Shown here piece by piece: positions 43,190 to 53,386 of a DNA stretch of 64,000 nt. Each line of letters begins with the position of its first letter. Positions within the stretch are counted from its first letter, which is position 1. Made by a program: the position numbers and the translations under genes. The notes beneath the pieces are model-generated. The model was not told where the DNA came from, did no database searches, and saw only the letters and a program-made list of their open reading frames with translations. The stretch is from Pedobacter sp. MC2016-24 (GTDB taxonomy: Bacteria > Bacteroidota > Bacteroidia > Sphingobacteriales > Sphingobacteriaceae), in the NCBI RefSeq assembly GCF_015223055.1, contig NZ_JADFBX010000002.1:558001-622000 (forward strand), written 5' to 3'.

Positions 43190-44170
43190 ATGCTTATGCA
43201 AGAAGAAGAAGTATTACTAAAAGAAAATAAAGATCGTTTTGTTCTTTTGCCGATTAAATACCCTGAAATCTGGGAGATGTATAAGAAGACTGAAGCCAGT
43301 TTCTGGACTGCGGAAGAAATCGATCTTTCGGACGATCAAAAACACTGGGACAATTTAAATGACGGTGAAAGACACTTTATTTCTCATATTCTCGCATTCT
43401 TCTCTGCAAGTGATGGTATTGTAAACGAGAATCTGGCAGTGAATTTCATGAGTGAGGTTCAGCTTCCGGAAGCACGTTGTTTTTATGGATTCCAGATCAT
43501 GATGGAAAATATCCATGCCGAGACCTATGCATTACTGATTGATACCTATATTAAAGACCCTGAAGAAAAAGACAGATTGTTTCATGCCATCGATACTGTA
43601 CCTGCAGTAAAAAGAAAAGCAGAGTGGGCTTTGCGATGGATCGACAACGGTAACTTTGCAGAGCGCCTTGTCGCTTTTGCTGCAGTTGAGGGTATCTTTT
43701 TTAGCGGCAGTTTCTGTTCCATTTTCTGGTTGAAAAAACGTGGCCTGATGCCCGGCTTAACTTTTAGCAATGAGCTGATCTCAAGAGATGAAGGTTCGCA
43801 TTGTGAGTTTGCCTGTCTGCTGTATGGTATGTTGAAAAACAAACTGAGCCAGGAGCAGGTTCATGGCATCATCAGCGATGCTGTTGAAATTGAAAAGGAA
43901 TTTGTTACTGATGCATTACCTGTTGCTTTGATAGGCATGAATGCGAAATTGATGTCACAATATATTGAATTTGTGGCCGACAGGTGGTTGCAGGAGCTTG
44001 GTTATGCAAAAATATACAATGCAACCAATCCATTTGACTTTATGGAAATGATCTCTTTACAAGGTAAGACCAATTTCTTTGAAAAAAGAGTAGGGGATTA
44101 TCAGAAAAGCGGTGTGCTGACTTCTACGGAAGACAAAGCCGCAGCTTTTTCATTGGATGATGATTTTTAG
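43190..44170 (+). CDS. nrdB: Ribonucleoside-diphosphate reductase, beta subunit (class I)
   Basis: Houses the di-metal/tyrosyl-radical centre that drives deoxyribonucleotide synthesis by NrdA. It has 326 residues, typical of short NrdB. The ENIHAETY motif gives metal ligands Glu106 and His109 and a tyrosine at 113 in the radical position; a second ligand set is [10 protein letters not shown] and DEGSHCEFA. The radical Tyr suggests class Ia rather than Ic. It precedes nrdA by 105 bp on the same strand, the order common in Bacteroidota. Either ATG 43190 or ATG 43196 could start it. Confidence 0.96.
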   Translation: MLMQEEEVLLKENKDRFVLLPIKYPEIWEMYKKTEASFWTAEEIDLSDDQKHWDNLNDGERHFISHILAFFSASDGIVNENLAVNFMSEVQLPEARCFYGFQIMMENIHAETYALLIDTYIKDPEEKDRLFHAIDTVPAVKRKAEWALRWIDNGNFAERLVAFAAVEGIFFSGSFCSIFWLKKRGLMPGLTFSNELISRDEGSHCEFACLLYGMLKNKLSQEQVHGIISDAVEIEKEFVTDALPVALIGMNAKLMSQYIEFVADRWLQELGYAKIYNATNPFDFMEMISLQGKTNFFEKRVGDYQKSGVLTSTEDKAAAFSLDDDF

Positions 44171-44275
44171 TGCTTCAGGCCATACCCTGGCCGGCGTAAA
44201 TAGATAAATATTTGAATAACTGGTGCCGATGCTATCTTATACTGTAGATAATATGCACCTAAATACCTAAGAAAT

Positions 44276-46654
44276 ATGTTTGTAATAAAAAGAGATGGCC
44301 GCAAAGAAGCGGTGAGATTTGACAAGATAACAGCGCGCATTGAAAAGCTGTGCTACGGTTTTAACGCTGAACTTGTAGATCCGATTGATGTTGCCAAGAA
44401 GGTAATTGAAGGTTTGTATGATGGTGTTACAACCTCTGAATTGGACAATCTTGCTGCAGAAACAGCAGCCTCTTTAACTACCAAGCATCCAGATTATGCC
44501 TTGCTTGCATCCCGCATCGCGGTATCAAACCTACATAAAAACACCACCAAATCGTTTTCAAAAACGATGGAAATGCTTTACAACTATATCGATGCCAAAA
44601 CAGGTAAACCAGCGTCATTAATTGCTGATGATGTCTGGGAAGTCATTGAAAAGAATGCTGATATTTTAGACAGTACCATTATATATGACAGAGATTTCGG
44701 TTTTGATTATTTCGGTTTCAAAACATTGGAGAAATCATACTTGTTAAAAGTGGAAGGTCAAATTGTAGAACGTCCCCAGCATTTGTTTATGCGCGTTTCT
44801 GTTGGTATCCATAAAGGTGATATTGAAAGTGCAATTGCAACTTACAATTTAATGAGCGAACGTTGGTTTACACATGCTACACCAACCTTGTTTAACGCAG
44901 CAACGCCTAAACCTCAAATGTCATCCTGCTTTTTGTTGACCATGCAGGACGATAGTATCGAAGGTATTTATGATACCCTGAAACAAACGGCTAAAATTTC
45001 GCAGAGTGCCGGTGGTATTGGGTTAAGCATACACAATATCAGAGCTACAGGTTCTTATATTGGCGGTACAAATGGTACCAGTAATGGAATTGTACCGATG
45101 CTTAAAGTGTTTAATGATACTGCACGTTATGTAGATCAGGGCGGAGGTAAACGTAAAGGTGCTTTTGCCATTTATTTAGAGCCATGGCATGCTGATGTAT
45201 TCAGCTTCCTGGATTTGCGTAAAAACCATGGTAAGGAAGAATTGCGTGCACGTGATTTGTTCTATGCACTTTGGGTTTGTGATTTGTTCATGAAACGTGT
45301 AGAAGCAAATGAGGATTGGAGTTTATTCTGTCCGCATGAAGCTCCTGGATTGGCAGATTGCTTTGGTGAAGAATTTGAAGCGCTATATGAGCGTTACGAA
45401 AAAGAAGGTCGTGCCCGTAAAACCATTAAAGCACAAGAACTTTGGTTTGCAATTCTGGATTCGCAGATTGAAACAGGTACCCCTTATTTGTTGTATAAAG
45501 ATGCTGCCAACAGCAAATCAAACCAACAAAACCTGGGTACCATTAAAAGTTCTAACCTGTGTACTGAAATAATCGAGTATACCGCTAAGGACGAAGTTGC
45601 AGTGTGTAACTTAGCTTCATTGGCATTACCAAGGTACGTGATCAATGGGGAGTTTGATCACCAAAGATTATACGATGTAACCTACCAGGCTACAGTAAAC
45701 CTAAATAAGATCATTGACTACAACTATTATCCGGTAGAAGAAGCCAAAAACTCCAACATGCGTCACAGACCAGTAGGTTTGGGTGTACAAGGATTAGCCG
45801 ATGCCTTTATTTTAATGCGTTTGCCTTTCGAAAGTGAAGGTGCCCGTATTCTGAATAAAGAAATATTTGAAACCATTTATTTTGCAGCCATGACTGCTTC
45901 GCATGATCTTGCAGTTAAACATGGTCCGTACGAAACTTTTGAAGGTTCGCCTTTATCTAAAGGTAAATTCCAGTTTGATCTTTGGAATGTACAACCTGAT
46001 AGCGGTCGTTGGGACTGGGAAAGTCTGCGTGAAAAAGTGGTTAAAGATGGTGTGTACAATTCTTTATTGGTTGCACCGATGCCAACCGCATCTACTTCTC
46101 AAATATTAGGCAACAACGAATGTTTCGAACCATATACTTCTAATATTTATACCAGAAGGGTGTTGAGTGGTGAGTTTATTGTGGTAAATAAACACTTGTT
46201 AAAGGATTTAGTAGCTTTAGGGTTGTGGACTCCAGCAATGAAGGACAGAATTATCCTGGCTAATGGTTCCATCCAGGATATTGCTGAAATACCTGATTAC
46301 ATCAAAGAATTGTATAAAACAGTTTGGGAAATTAAAATGCGTAGCATTATTGATATGGCTGCTGACCGTGGCGCTTATATCTGTCAATCTCAATCTTTGA
46401 ATTTATTTATCAATGCACCAAATACATCGAAACTAACCTCAATGCATTTCTATGCGTGGAAAAAAGGTTTGAAAACAGGTATGTATTATTTGCGTACACA
46501 AGCAGCTTCTCAGGCCGTGAAATTTACGGTAGAGAATCAGGCTGGAAAAAATATGGAGCCGGTAATTCCGGAGCATATTGAGCAAAGTGCAGAAGAAATC
46601 GTTGAAGGACCAGTTTGTTCAATGGAAGAAGGTTGCATTAGCTGTTCAGGTTAA
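44276..46654 (+). CDS. nrdA: Ribonucleoside-diphosphate reductase, alpha subunit (class I)
   Basis: Catalytic subunit reducing ribonucleoside diphosphates. It has 792 residues. The N-terminal ~90 residues ([25 protein letters not shown]) are an ATP-cone, so activity is probably dATP-inhibited. The 10-stranded barrel carries [16 protein letters not shown] with active-site cysteines, and [21 protein letters not shown]. The C-terminal redox tail is [10 protein letters not shown], which passes electrons from thioredoxin. It ends at a strong terminator. Confidence 0.97.
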   Translation: MFVIKRDGRKEAVRFDKITARIEKLCYGFNAELVDPIDVAKKVIEGLYDGVTTSELDNLAAETAASLTTKHPDYALLASRIAVSNLHKNTTKSFSKTMEMLYNYIDAKTGKPASLIADDVWEVIEKNADILDSTIIYDRDFGFDYFGFKTLEKSYLLKVEGQIVERPQHLFMRVSVGIHKGDIESAIATYNLMSERWFTHATPTLFNAATPKPQMSSCFLLTMQDDSIEGIYDTLKQTAKISQSAGGIGLSIHNIRATGSYIGGTNGTSNGIVPMLKVFNDTARYVDQGGGKRKGAFAIYLEPWHADVFSFLDLRKNHGKEELRARDLFYALWVCDLFMKRVEANEDWSLFCPHEAPGLADCFGEEFEALYERYEKEGRARKTIKAQELWFAILDSQIETGTPYLLYKDAANSKSNQQNLGTIKSSNLCTEIIEYTAKDEVAVCNLASLALPRYVINGEFDHQRLYDVTYQATVNLNKIIDYNYYPVEEAKNSNMRHRPVGLGVQGLADAFILMRLPFESEGARILNKEIFETIYFAAMTASHDLAVKHGPYETFEGSPLSKGKFQFDLWNVQPDSGRWDWESLREKVVKDGVYNSLLVAPMPTASTSQILGNNECFEPYTSNIYTRRVLSGEFIVVNKHLLKDLVALGLWTPAMKDRIILANGSIQDIAEIPDYIKELYKTVWEIKMRSIIDMAADRGAYICQSQSLNLFINAPNTSKLTSMHFYAWKKGLKTGMYYLRTQAASQAVKFTVENQAGKNMEPVIPEHIEQSAEEIVEGPVCSMEEGCISCSG

Positions 46655-46677
46655 TTACCGGAATCAGATACATATTG

Positions 46678-46710
46678 AGGGAGTAAGATTAAGTTCTTAC
46701 TCCCTTTTTT
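46678..46710 (+). terminator. Rho-independent terminator of nrdBA
   Basis: A perfect 11-bp stem (46678-46688 with 46695-46705), loop TTAAGT, followed by TTTTTT. Confidence 0.92.
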
Positions 46711-46774
46711 AATGCACAATATTTTACTTATTTGTGAAATGGGGTTCTTTGAGTTCTAGTATATTTGTAGTTCG

Positions 46775-46978
46775 ATGGCTAAACACGAAATCATACCTTG
46801 CGAGCGATGCGGCACACCAATAGAGTGTAAAGCCAATTCCTATACCAAATGCCAGTGTAGTGTGGTTCATTTGGATTTAAATGAAGTGCAATACATTAGC
46901 GAGCTGTATGAAGGCTGCCTTTGCGCCAAATGTCTGTTTGAATTGCAGCAGGAGTATCGCGATGGCATCGCTTCCTAG
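46775..46978 (+). CDS. Small cysteine-rich protein, CWC family variant
   Basis: A 67-residue protein with eight cysteines in the pattern CERCG ... CKANSYTKCQC ... YEGCLCAKCLFEL. This matches the layout of the Cysteine-rich CWC family, a probable zinc-binding fold, but the middle CWC reads CQC. No signal peptide, so cytoplasmic. It lies between nrdA and the agmatine operon and ends about 55 bp before the next candidate promoter. Function unknown. Confidence 0.75.
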   Translation: MAKHEIIPCERCGTPIECKANSYTKCQCSVVHLDLNEVQYISELYEGCLCAKCLFELQQEYRDGIAS

Positions 46979-47033
46979 ACAGCCCTTTAAGAGGACAATC
47001 CTGATTCCCGGACAATCTTTTATTTTTTTTGGC

Positions 47034-47041
47034 TAACTTTG
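47034..47041 (+). promoter_or_regulatory. Candidate -7 element of the aguB-aguA-fabG operon
   Basis: TAACTTTG, 24 bp upstream of the aguB ATG. No TTG at the -33 distance. Confidence 0.45.
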
Positions 47042-47065
47042 CAGCAAATTATTTGTTGATAGAGA

Positions 47066-47941
47066 ATGGCTAAAGTACAAGTTGGATTGGTACAAATGAG
47101 TTGTACCAATAATAAACAAGAAAATTTAGATAAAGCAATCGTTAAAATTAGGGAAGCAGCGGCAAAAGGAGCACAAATTGTGTGTCTACAGGAGCTCTTT
47201 ACTTCTTTATACTTTTGCGATGTTGAAGATTACGAAAACTTCAATTTGGCTGAGGCTATCCCTGGCCCATCCACCGATGCCTTACAGGTTATTGCAAAAG
47301 AATTGGGCGTAGTGATCATTGCTTCCTTGTTTGAGAAACGCACAGCTGGTTTGTACCACAATACCACTGCCGTCTTAGATGCTGATGGTACCTATTTGGG
47401 TAAGTACCGTAAAATGCATATTCCGGACGATCCTGCTTTTTATGAGAAATTCTATTTTACCCCTGGTGATTTGGGGTATAAGGTTTTTCAGACAAAATTT
47501 GCCAAAATCGGGATTTTGATCTGCTGGGATCAATGGTATCCTGAGGCATCGCGTATAACTGCCTTAATGGGTGCCGAGATCATGTTTTATCCAACGGCAA
47601 TTGGTTGGGCAACAGATCAGGACGAAGAAACAAATAAAGACCAATACAATGCGTGGCAAACCATTCAGCGTTCACATGCGGTAGCTAATGGGGTGCCAGT
47701 GGTAAGTGTAAACCGTGTTGGTCTTGAGCAGAACGGAGCGATGAAATTTTGGGGCGGAAGTTTTGCCACCAATGCGCAGGGCAGGTTACTTTACCTGGGT
47801 TCACACGATGAGGAAGAGACGAAAGTTGTAGAGCTGGATTTATCTGAATCTGATTTTTTCCGCAAACACTGGCCCTTCTTAAGAGATCGCAGAATAGACT
47901 CTTATCAGCCGATCACCAAAAGGTTTATTGACGAAGATTAA
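47066..47941 (+). CDS. aguB: N-carbamoylputrescine amidase
   Basis: Hydrolyses N-carbamoylputrescine to putrescine, CO2 and ammonia. It has 291 residues in the nitrilase fold. The Glu-Lys-Cys triad is visible in CLQELF, YRKMHIPDD and ILICWDQWYPEA. The match in length and in segments such as FYEKFYFTPGDLGYKVF is to plant/bacterial N-carbamoylputrescine amidases rather than to generic nitrilases, and the next gene encodes agmatine deiminase, the step before it. Confidence 0.95.
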   Translation: MAKVQVGLVQMSCTNNKQENLDKAIVKIREAAAKGAQIVCLQELFTSLYFCDVEDYENFNLAEAIPGPSTDALQVIAKELGVVIIASLFEKRTAGLYHNTTAVLDADGTYLGKYRKMHIPDDPAFYEKFYFTPGDLGYKVFQTKFAKIGILICWDQWYPEASRITALMGAEIMFYPTAIGWATDQDEETNKDQYNAWQTIQRSHAVANGVPVVSVNRVGLEQNGAMKFWGGSFATNAQGRLLYLGSHDEEETKVVELDLSESDFFRKHWPFLRDRRIDSYQPITKRFIDED

Positions 47942-47962
47942 GAGAACGTTTAAGATTTGAGC

Positions 47963-49033
47963 ATGTCATCATTTAACGAAGTAATATTTAACCATACGCC
48001 AAAAAAAGCAGGCTATGCTTTTCCAGCGGAATGGGCTAAACACGAAGCAACCTGGTTAAGCTGGCCTCATAAAGAAGCTTCCTGGCCAGGTAAAATTGAA
48101 ACCATATACGAACCTTATTGCCAGTTTATAAAAATTGTAGCTGAAGGCGAAAAGGTACGAATCAATATCAACGACGATGAAACTAAAGCTTTTGCCATAC
48201 AAGAGCTGGAGAAAGTTGGGGCAGACCTGGCTAATGTAGAGTTTTATCTGAATCCAACCAATGATGCCTGGTGCCGCGATCACGGCCCTGCATTTTTATT
48301 GAATGCTGATGGTACCCAAAAATCTGTTGTGGATTGGGGCTATAATGCATGGGGTGGTAAATACCCACCTTTTGATCTGGACGATGTGATCCCGACTAAA
48401 ATAGCACAACATTTTGACTTGCCCTTGTATACGCCTGATATCGTGATGGAAGGTGGATCTGTTGAATTCAATGGTGCAGGTACAATCTTAACCACTACCG
48501 CTTGTTTATTAAATGAAAACCGTAATCCACATCTCAATAAAGAACAAATAGAAAATTATTTATTGCAGTTTTATGGTGCGGAACAGATCCTCTGGCTGGG
48601 AGATGGCATTGTAGGTGATGATACAGACGGACACATCGATGACATCACCCGCTTTGTTAATGAAGATACTGTGCTTACTGTAGTAGAAAGTAATCCTCTG
48701 GATGAAAATTATATCCTGCTACAGGAAAACCTGGAAGCACTTAAACAGATGCGTCTGCCAAATGGTAAGGCTTTAAATATTGTTAAACTGCCAATGCCCT
48801 CACCGGTAATTCATGAAGACACGCGCTTACCAGCATCTTATGCCAATTTTTATATCGCTAATGCTGCGGTCGTTGTGCCAACTTTCAGAGATGTAAATGA
48901 TGAAAAAGCCTTGAAAATAATACAAGACGTTTTTCCTGATAGAAAAGTAGTTGGAATCGATTCTACAGACATCATCTGGGGATTGGGAAGTTTTCATTGC
49001 TTAAGTCAGCAGGAGCCAGCATTAATTAAATAG
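47963..49033 (+). CDS. aguA: Agmatine deiminase
   Basis: Converts agmatine to N-carbamoylputrescine and ammonia. It has 356 residues from ATG 47963; a TTG two codons upstream (47957) is less likely. Family marks are FPAEWAKHEATWLSWPHKEASWPG, NDAWCRDHGPAFL, MEGGSVEFNGAGTILTTTACLLN, GDDTDGHIDDITRFV, and the catalytic Cys in WGLGSFHCLSQQEP near the C-terminus. It directly follows aguB, completing the arginine-decarboxylase route to putrescine; the decarboxylase gene is not in the window. Confidence 0.95.
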   Translation: MSSFNEVIFNHTPKKAGYAFPAEWAKHEATWLSWPHKEASWPGKIETIYEPYCQFIKIVAEGEKVRININDDETKAFAIQELEKVGADLANVEFYLNPTNDAWCRDHGPAFLLNADGTQKSVVDWGYNAWGGKYPPFDLDDVIPTKIAQHFDLPLYTPDIVMEGGSVEFNGAGTILTTTACLLNENRNPHLNKEQIENYLLQFYGAEQILWLGDGIVGDDTDGHIDDITRFVNEDTVLTVVESNPLDENYILLQENLEALKQMRLPNGKALNIVKLPMPSPVIHEDTRLPASYANFYIANAAVVVPTFRDVNDEKALKIIQDVFPDRKVVGIDSTDIIWGLGSFHCLSQQEPALIK

Positions 49034-49058
49034 ATCAATAACCAAACAATACGATATA

Positions 49059-49802
49059 ATGAAATTATTAGAAGGAAAAACAGCACTGATCACTGGTGCT
49101 TCTAAAGGAATAGGGCGTAAAATTGCGGAGAAGTTTGCAGAACAGGGAGCTAATGTTGCTTTTACTTATCTATCTTCTGTTGAAAAAGGTCTGGCCCTGG
49201 AGCAGGAGTTGCAGTCGTTCGGTACTCAGGTGAAAGGCTATCGCTCTGACGCTTCTAAATTTGATGAAGCTGAGCAATTGATCAATAACATTGTCGCCGA
49301 TTTTGGTAGCCTGGACATTGTAGTTAACAACGCGGGAATTACGAAAGATGGTTTATTGATGCGCATGAGTGAAGAGAATTGGGATGAGGTGATCAATGTC
49401 AACCTGAAATCCGTTTTCAACGTATGTAAGGCTGCTTCTAAGGTAATGATGAAGGCGCGTAAAGGTTCTATCATCAATATGAGTTCAGTAGTTGGTGTAC
49501 AGGGAAATGCTGGACAAGCCAATTATGCAGCTTCAAAAGCCGGTATTATCGGTTTCTCTAAATCTTTAGCGAAAGAACTGGGATCTCGTAACATCCGTAC
49601 CAATGTAGTTGCCCCGGGTTTTATCCGTACGGAAATGACAGATGTACTGGATCCTAAAGTAGTTAAAGGTTGGGAAGAAGGTATTCCACTGAAAAGAGCT
49701 GGTGAAACTGAAGATGTAGCAAATGTTTGTGTCTTCCTAGCTTCAGAAATGAGTGCTTATGTGACCGGACAGGTTTTGTCGGTTTGCGGTGGTATGCTAT
49801 AA
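49059..49802 (+). CDS. fabG: 3-oxoacyl-[acyl-carrier-protein] reductase
   Basis: NADPH-dependent reduction of beta-ketoacyl-ACP in fatty-acid elongation. It is a 247-residue short-chain dehydrogenase: cofactor loop TGASKGIG near 13-20, NNAG, catalytic Ser in MSSVVG, and the YAASK pair Tyr-x-x-x-Lys. GFIRTEMTDVL and YVTGQVLSVCGGM are FabG-typical. It lies 25 bp after aguA on the same strand with no separate promoter seen, so it may be cotranscribed; the metabolic link is not obvious. Another SDR activity cannot be excluded. Confidence 0.9.
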   Translation: MKLLEGKTALITGASKGIGRKIAEKFAEQGANVAFTYLSSVEKGLALEQELQSFGTQVKGYRSDASKFDEAEQLINNIVADFGSLDIVVNNAGITKDGLLMRMSEENWDEVINVNLKSVFNVCKAASKVMMKARKGSIINMSSVVGVQGNAGQANYAASKAGIIGFSKSLAKELGSRNIRTNVVAPGFIRTEMTDVLDPKVVKGWEEGIPLKRAGETEDVANVCVFLASEMSAYVTGQVLSVCGGML

Positions 49803-49823
49803 GAAAACAGATTTAAACTGATA

Positions 49824-49863
49824 AATAAAGCTTGTATCAATTTACTTTGATACAAGCTTTATT
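49824..49863. terminator. Bidirectional terminator with 17-bp perfect stem
   Basis: 49824-49840 pairs perfectly with 49847-49863 around the loop TTTACT. It overlaps the stop codon of the convergent L,D-transpeptidase gene at 49862-49864. Confidence 0.85.
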
Positions 49864-50596
49864 ATTTAAAGGCATATTGTGTGCCTTTTTGTGTAACCAC
49901 TGGTAGTGTTTTGTGTTTTTCAAAATAATCATAACCTGATTTCAGGTTACGCCAAAATACTTCTTGCTGAGGAAATTGTTTGGTGTATTTCGTCACATTG
50001 GCTACAGTCATTTTAAATGGAAAAATATAAACCTGAATCTGTTGTTGTCCGTTGTTTTTTGCTTCTACTGCGATTGGATATAGCTCTTTGATTTTATCAT
50101 CTGTGAGTGGTATGCAACCTACGGTTACACAATTGCCATGAATATAGATGTCTCCTCCAGGCCTTTGCGAGCCGCTCCTGAGCAGATCTATTTTATTCGG
50201 GTAGTTTATCCCTAAAGAAAGGTGAAAGTTGCTCTGGGGGTTGAATGCATTGATGACATAGTACCCTTCAGGAGTTTGTAAGTCTCCTTCTTTAATTTTT
50301 GGTCCCAAAGTGCCGGAGTGTGCGCAGAAATTATACGTTTTAAACAGTTTATATTCATCCTGATCAGCGGCTTTGAGCCAAACCTCCAATTTACCCTCGG
50401 TTTTATACGCAGCCAGAAACAGGCTGAAATTTTCCGGGAATTTTGCAGCCTTCAATTCCTTCTGCAAGCCAGACCATTTTTCATCATAGGCTGTTTTTAC
50501 GCGGTCGAATTTCAGTTGTTGAGCTTTAAATCCGGATTGAGCAAATGCTGGTAATGTCATGATGCTGATTAACAAGGTTTTGGTCCAGGTTTTCAT
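49862..50596 (-). CDS. YafK-like L,D-transpeptidase family protein
   Basis: A 244-residue exported YkuD-fold protein. Start at ATG 50596, because MKTWTKTLLISIMTLPAFAQ is a proper signal peptide; the longer frame adds MQNIFFPTN in front. The active-site region is YIHGNCVTVGCIPLTDDKIKELY, with the His, the Gly-Cys nucleophile and the IPLTD variant typical of the YafK group rather than SHGCIRL of classical transpeptidases. YafK/DpaA proteins cut Braun's lipoprotein from peptidoglycan in Escherichia coli; the role here is unknown. Divergent from the VWA-domain gene. Confidence 0.88.
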   Translation of the reverse strand: MKTWTKTLLISIMTLPAFAQSGFKAQQLKFDRVKTAYDEKWSGLQKELKAAKFPENFSLFLAAYKTEGKLEVWLKAADQDEYKLFKTYNFCAHSGTLGPKIKEGDLQTPEGYYVINAFNPQSNFHLSLGINYPNKIDLLRSGSQRPGGDIYIHGNCVTVGCIPLTDDKIKELYPIAVEAKNNGQQQIQVYIFPFKMTVANVTKYTKQFPQQEVFWRNLKSGYDYFEKHKTLPVVTQKGTQYAFK

Positions 50597-50667
50597 ATTT
50601 GTCGGAAAAAAAATGTTTTGCATCTGAAATTAGGCTTATTTTTTTAAAATTTAGCATCTTTACCCAA

Positions 50668-52758
50668 ATGCGTATGAGCGATTCCTTTACAGTGTATACG
50701 GCCTTATCTTTAGTTGCCTGTTTTGGGGTAGCTTTACTGTTGGCCTGGTTGCTGTACAGAAAAACGGAGCATTTAGATCGACGCTTAAGATATGCGTTGT
50801 TTGCCATCCGGACCGTTGCTCTTGGTCTGATCGGCTGTCTGCTTGCTTTTCCTTTAATCAGAAGTGTTTCATACAACCTAGAAAAGCCAATCATCCTGAT
50901 TGCACAAGACAATTCCATTTCGGCAGGAAACATTGAACCTGCAGGGTTTAACAAGCAGCAATATGAAAAAAACCTCAAAGACCTGGCGAAACAACTGGAA
51001 GATGACTATGAGGTAAAAGTCTATAATTTTAGTGATGTGGTTAGTCCGGGTTTTGATTTCAGCTACAAGGGTAAATTAACCAATGCATCTCAGCTGATCA
51101 CTCAGTTAAATGATGCGTATTTAAACCGGAATATAGGAGCCGTAATTTTAGCAACTGATGGCATTTTTAACCGTGGCGGGACACCTTTGTATGAGGTGAA
51201 CAAATTAAAAGCTCCGGTATATACCATTGCCTTAGGCGATTCAGTAGCTAAAAAAGACCTCATGATCGCCAGTATAAATTACAATGACCTGGTTTATCTC
51301 AATAATGAATTCATCTTGTCTATCCAGGTACAGGCATTTGACAGTAAAGGGATGCATACTACTTTGTCGGTGCTTGATAACGGCCGTAATGTATTTGAAG
51401 AACAGGTGCAGATCAATGAAAATGCTTTCGTTAAAAATATACAGGTTAAGTTAAAAGCAAGTAAGCTGGGACTTCAAAAATATACCATCAACCTTAGCCC
51501 GCTTGCGCATGAGGTTTCGGAGAAGAACAATACCCAAAGTGTTTTTATAGAAGTTATAGATGCCAGGCAAAAAATTCTGATTGCGGCAGCGGGCCCGCAT
51601 CCAGATATTTCTGCTTTAAAGCAGGTGATTGCACAAAATAAAAATTACGAAGTGAAAATTGCTTTGGCCGATGATCTGAATTCGGTTAATCTTAAAGACT
51701 ACGGTTTGGTTGTTTTGTATCAATTGCCATCAGTTAGCTATGATGCTACAGGTTTTTTGAACAAGTTACAACTTACGAATGTCTCCATCTGGCATATTTT
51801 AGGTGCTCAAAGTAATTTCAATGCGTTCAATCAAATTCAAAAAGAGGTTCATATCGTAAATGCCAATGCTCCATTACAAGAGGCCTATAGTCACGTAAAT
51901 ACTGGCTTTACAGCCTTCAATCTAGATGATCAGGCTGTAAAGCAAATCGAGGCTTATGATCCCTTACTCATGCCTTTCGGAAAGGTGCAGTTCAATGGAA
52001 ATGCTATGGTGGTTTTAAATCAGCGAATTGGTAAAATCGATACAGAGAACCCTCAGTTGTTTTTTATGTCAGACAATGGACGTAAAACCGGTTATCTGAT
52101 AGGAGAGGGTTTATGGAGGTGGAAACTCTCAGAAGCAGAGACACAAAAAGAAACCTCTGTTTTTAACGATCTGATTTCTAAAAGCATCCAATATCTTTCC
52201 GTAAAAGACGATAAGCGTAAGTTCAAGGCATATACAACCAAAAATGCTTTCGATGAAAATGAACCAATACTGATCAATGCGGTATTGTATACCGATAGTT
52301 ACGTACCTGTAAATACACCTGATGTAGCTGTTCAGATCAAAAGTCAGGACGGTAAAACCTATAATTTTTTATGCTCCAGAACAGAAAATGCCTATCAACT
52401 TAATGCGGGAGCCTTACCTTCAGGTAGCTATTCTTATATGGCAAGCACAACTTTTGGCAATCAAAAATACACCGCAAAGGGTATGTTTTATGTTCATGCA
52501 CTGATCGCAGAATATCAGCAAACGGCCGCCAACCATCAGTTGTTAAATACCATTTCCAAACAAACCAATGCTGCCATGTATATGCCTCAGGACATAAGTA
52601 AACTGGCTGAGGTAATCAAAAACAATGAACAAATTAAAACCGTAAGTTATGAAGACCGAAAATACCAGGAATTGATTAACTTCAAATGGCTGTTTGCTTT
52701 GATTATGGTACTGTTAACTACAGAATGGTTTTTCAGAAAGCGGAACGGCGAAATGTAA
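50668..52758 (+). CDS. Large VWA-like membrane protein
   Basis: A 696-residue protein with two N-terminal transmembrane helices (about 8-28 and 42-62), a long extracytoplasmic region and a C-terminal helix (FALIMVLLTTEWFF), the layout of BatA/BatB-like and related Bacteroidota membrane proteins. The von Willebrand-like module has a MIDAS-type DNSIS near residue 87 and a later ATDGIFNRGG. Beta-sandwich repeats (VYTIALGDS, AVQIKSQDGKTYNFL) follow. The frame opens 23 codons earlier but overlaps the divergent gene; ATG 50668 or 50674 is likely. Function unknown; probably envelope-stress or assembly related. Confidence 0.75.
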   Translation: MRMSDSFTVYTALSLVACFGVALLLAWLLYRKTEHLDRRLRYALFAIRTVALGLIGCLLAFPLIRSVSYNLEKPIILIAQDNSISAGNIEPAGFNKQQYEKNLKDLAKQLEDDYEVKVYNFSDVVSPGFDFSYKGKLTNASQLITQLNDAYLNRNIGAVILATDGIFNRGGTPLYEVNKLKAPVYTIALGDSVAKKDLMIASINYNDLVYLNNEFILSIQVQAFDSKGMHTTLSVLDNGRNVFEEQVQINENAFVKNIQVKLKASKLGLQKYTINLSPLAHEVSEKNNTQSVFIEVIDARQKILIAAAGPHPDISALKQVIAQNKNYEVKIALADDLNSVNLKDYGLVVLYQLPSVSYDATGFLNKLQLTNVSIWHILGAQSNFNAFNQIQKEVHIVNANAPLQEAYSHVNTGFTAFNLDDQAVKQIEAYDPLLMPFGKVQFNGNAMVVLNQRIGKIDTENPQLFFMSDNGRKTGYLIGEGLWRWKLSEAETQKETSVFNDLISKSIQYLSVKDDKRKFKAYTTKNAFDENEPILINAVLYTDSYVPVNTPDVAVQIKSQDGKTYNFLCSRTENAYQLNAGALPSGSYSYMASTTFGNQKYTAKGMFYVHALIAEYQQTAANHQLLNTISKQTNAAMYMPQDISKLAEVIKNNEQIKTVSYEDRKYQELINFKWLFALIMVLLTTEWFFRKRNGEM

Positions 52759-52774
52759 TTTAAATTAAACGAAG

Positions 52775-53386
52775 ATGCAGATCAGTACCATGGAGACTAT
52801 CGAGACGCTTGGAACCATTTCCTTTGCTGTTTCTGGCACTTTTGCGGCCATGCAGCGCCGACTGGATCCTTTTGGAGTGCTCATCATTGCATTTGTAACC
52901 TCCATTGGCGGTGGTACGGTACGTGATATGTTACTTGGCGATACACCTGTAGCCTGGATGCGCGACGTAAATTATTGTTTGCTGATCTTACTGACTTCCT
53001 TGGGAACCATATTTTTTAAAACACACGTTAAAAAGTTTAAAGTCACCTTATTCTTGTTTGATTCTATGGGCCTGGGCTTGTTTACCATGCTGGGCATCCA
53101 AAAAGGAATTATGTTTGGTTTAAGTCCGGGTATTTGCGTTGCATTGGGAACCATTACCGGCTGTTTTGGAGGTGTAATCAGGGATACTTTACTGAATACA
53201 ATTCCTTTAATTTTCCACAAGGAAATTTATGCAACAGCCTGTATTCTGGGCGGGATACTTTACTTTAGCCTTCAATATTTTAATTTAAAGCAGGATGTAG
53301 CAACCATTATTGTGATCGCCTTCATATTTACCTTGAGGGTTGTTGTGGTTAAGTATAAGCTTACCTTACCTAAATTTGGATATTAG
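52775..53386 (+). CDS. TRIC-type cation channel family protein (YadS/UPF0126)
   Basis: A 203-residue membrane protein with about seven hydrophobic helices in two repeats. The family marks are the paired GGGTVRDMLLGDTP (first repeat) and GCFGGVIRDTLLNTIPLIF (second). Bacterial relatives form trimeric cation-permeable channels. ATG 52775 or 52790 may start it. It is 16 bp after the VWA gene and probably cotranscribed; its stop codon interleaves with that of the convergent FtsB-like gene (TTAG). Confidence 0.88.
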   Translation: MQISTMETIETLGTISFAVSGTFAAMQRRLDPFGVLIIAFVTSIGGGTVRDMLLGDTPVAWMRDVNYCLLILLTSLGTIFFKTHVKKFKVTLFLFDSMGLGLFTMLGIQKGIMFGLSPGICVALGTITGCFGGVIRDTLLNTIPLIFHKEIYATACILGGILYFSLQYFNLKQDVATIIVIAFIFTLRVVVVKYKLTLPKFGY

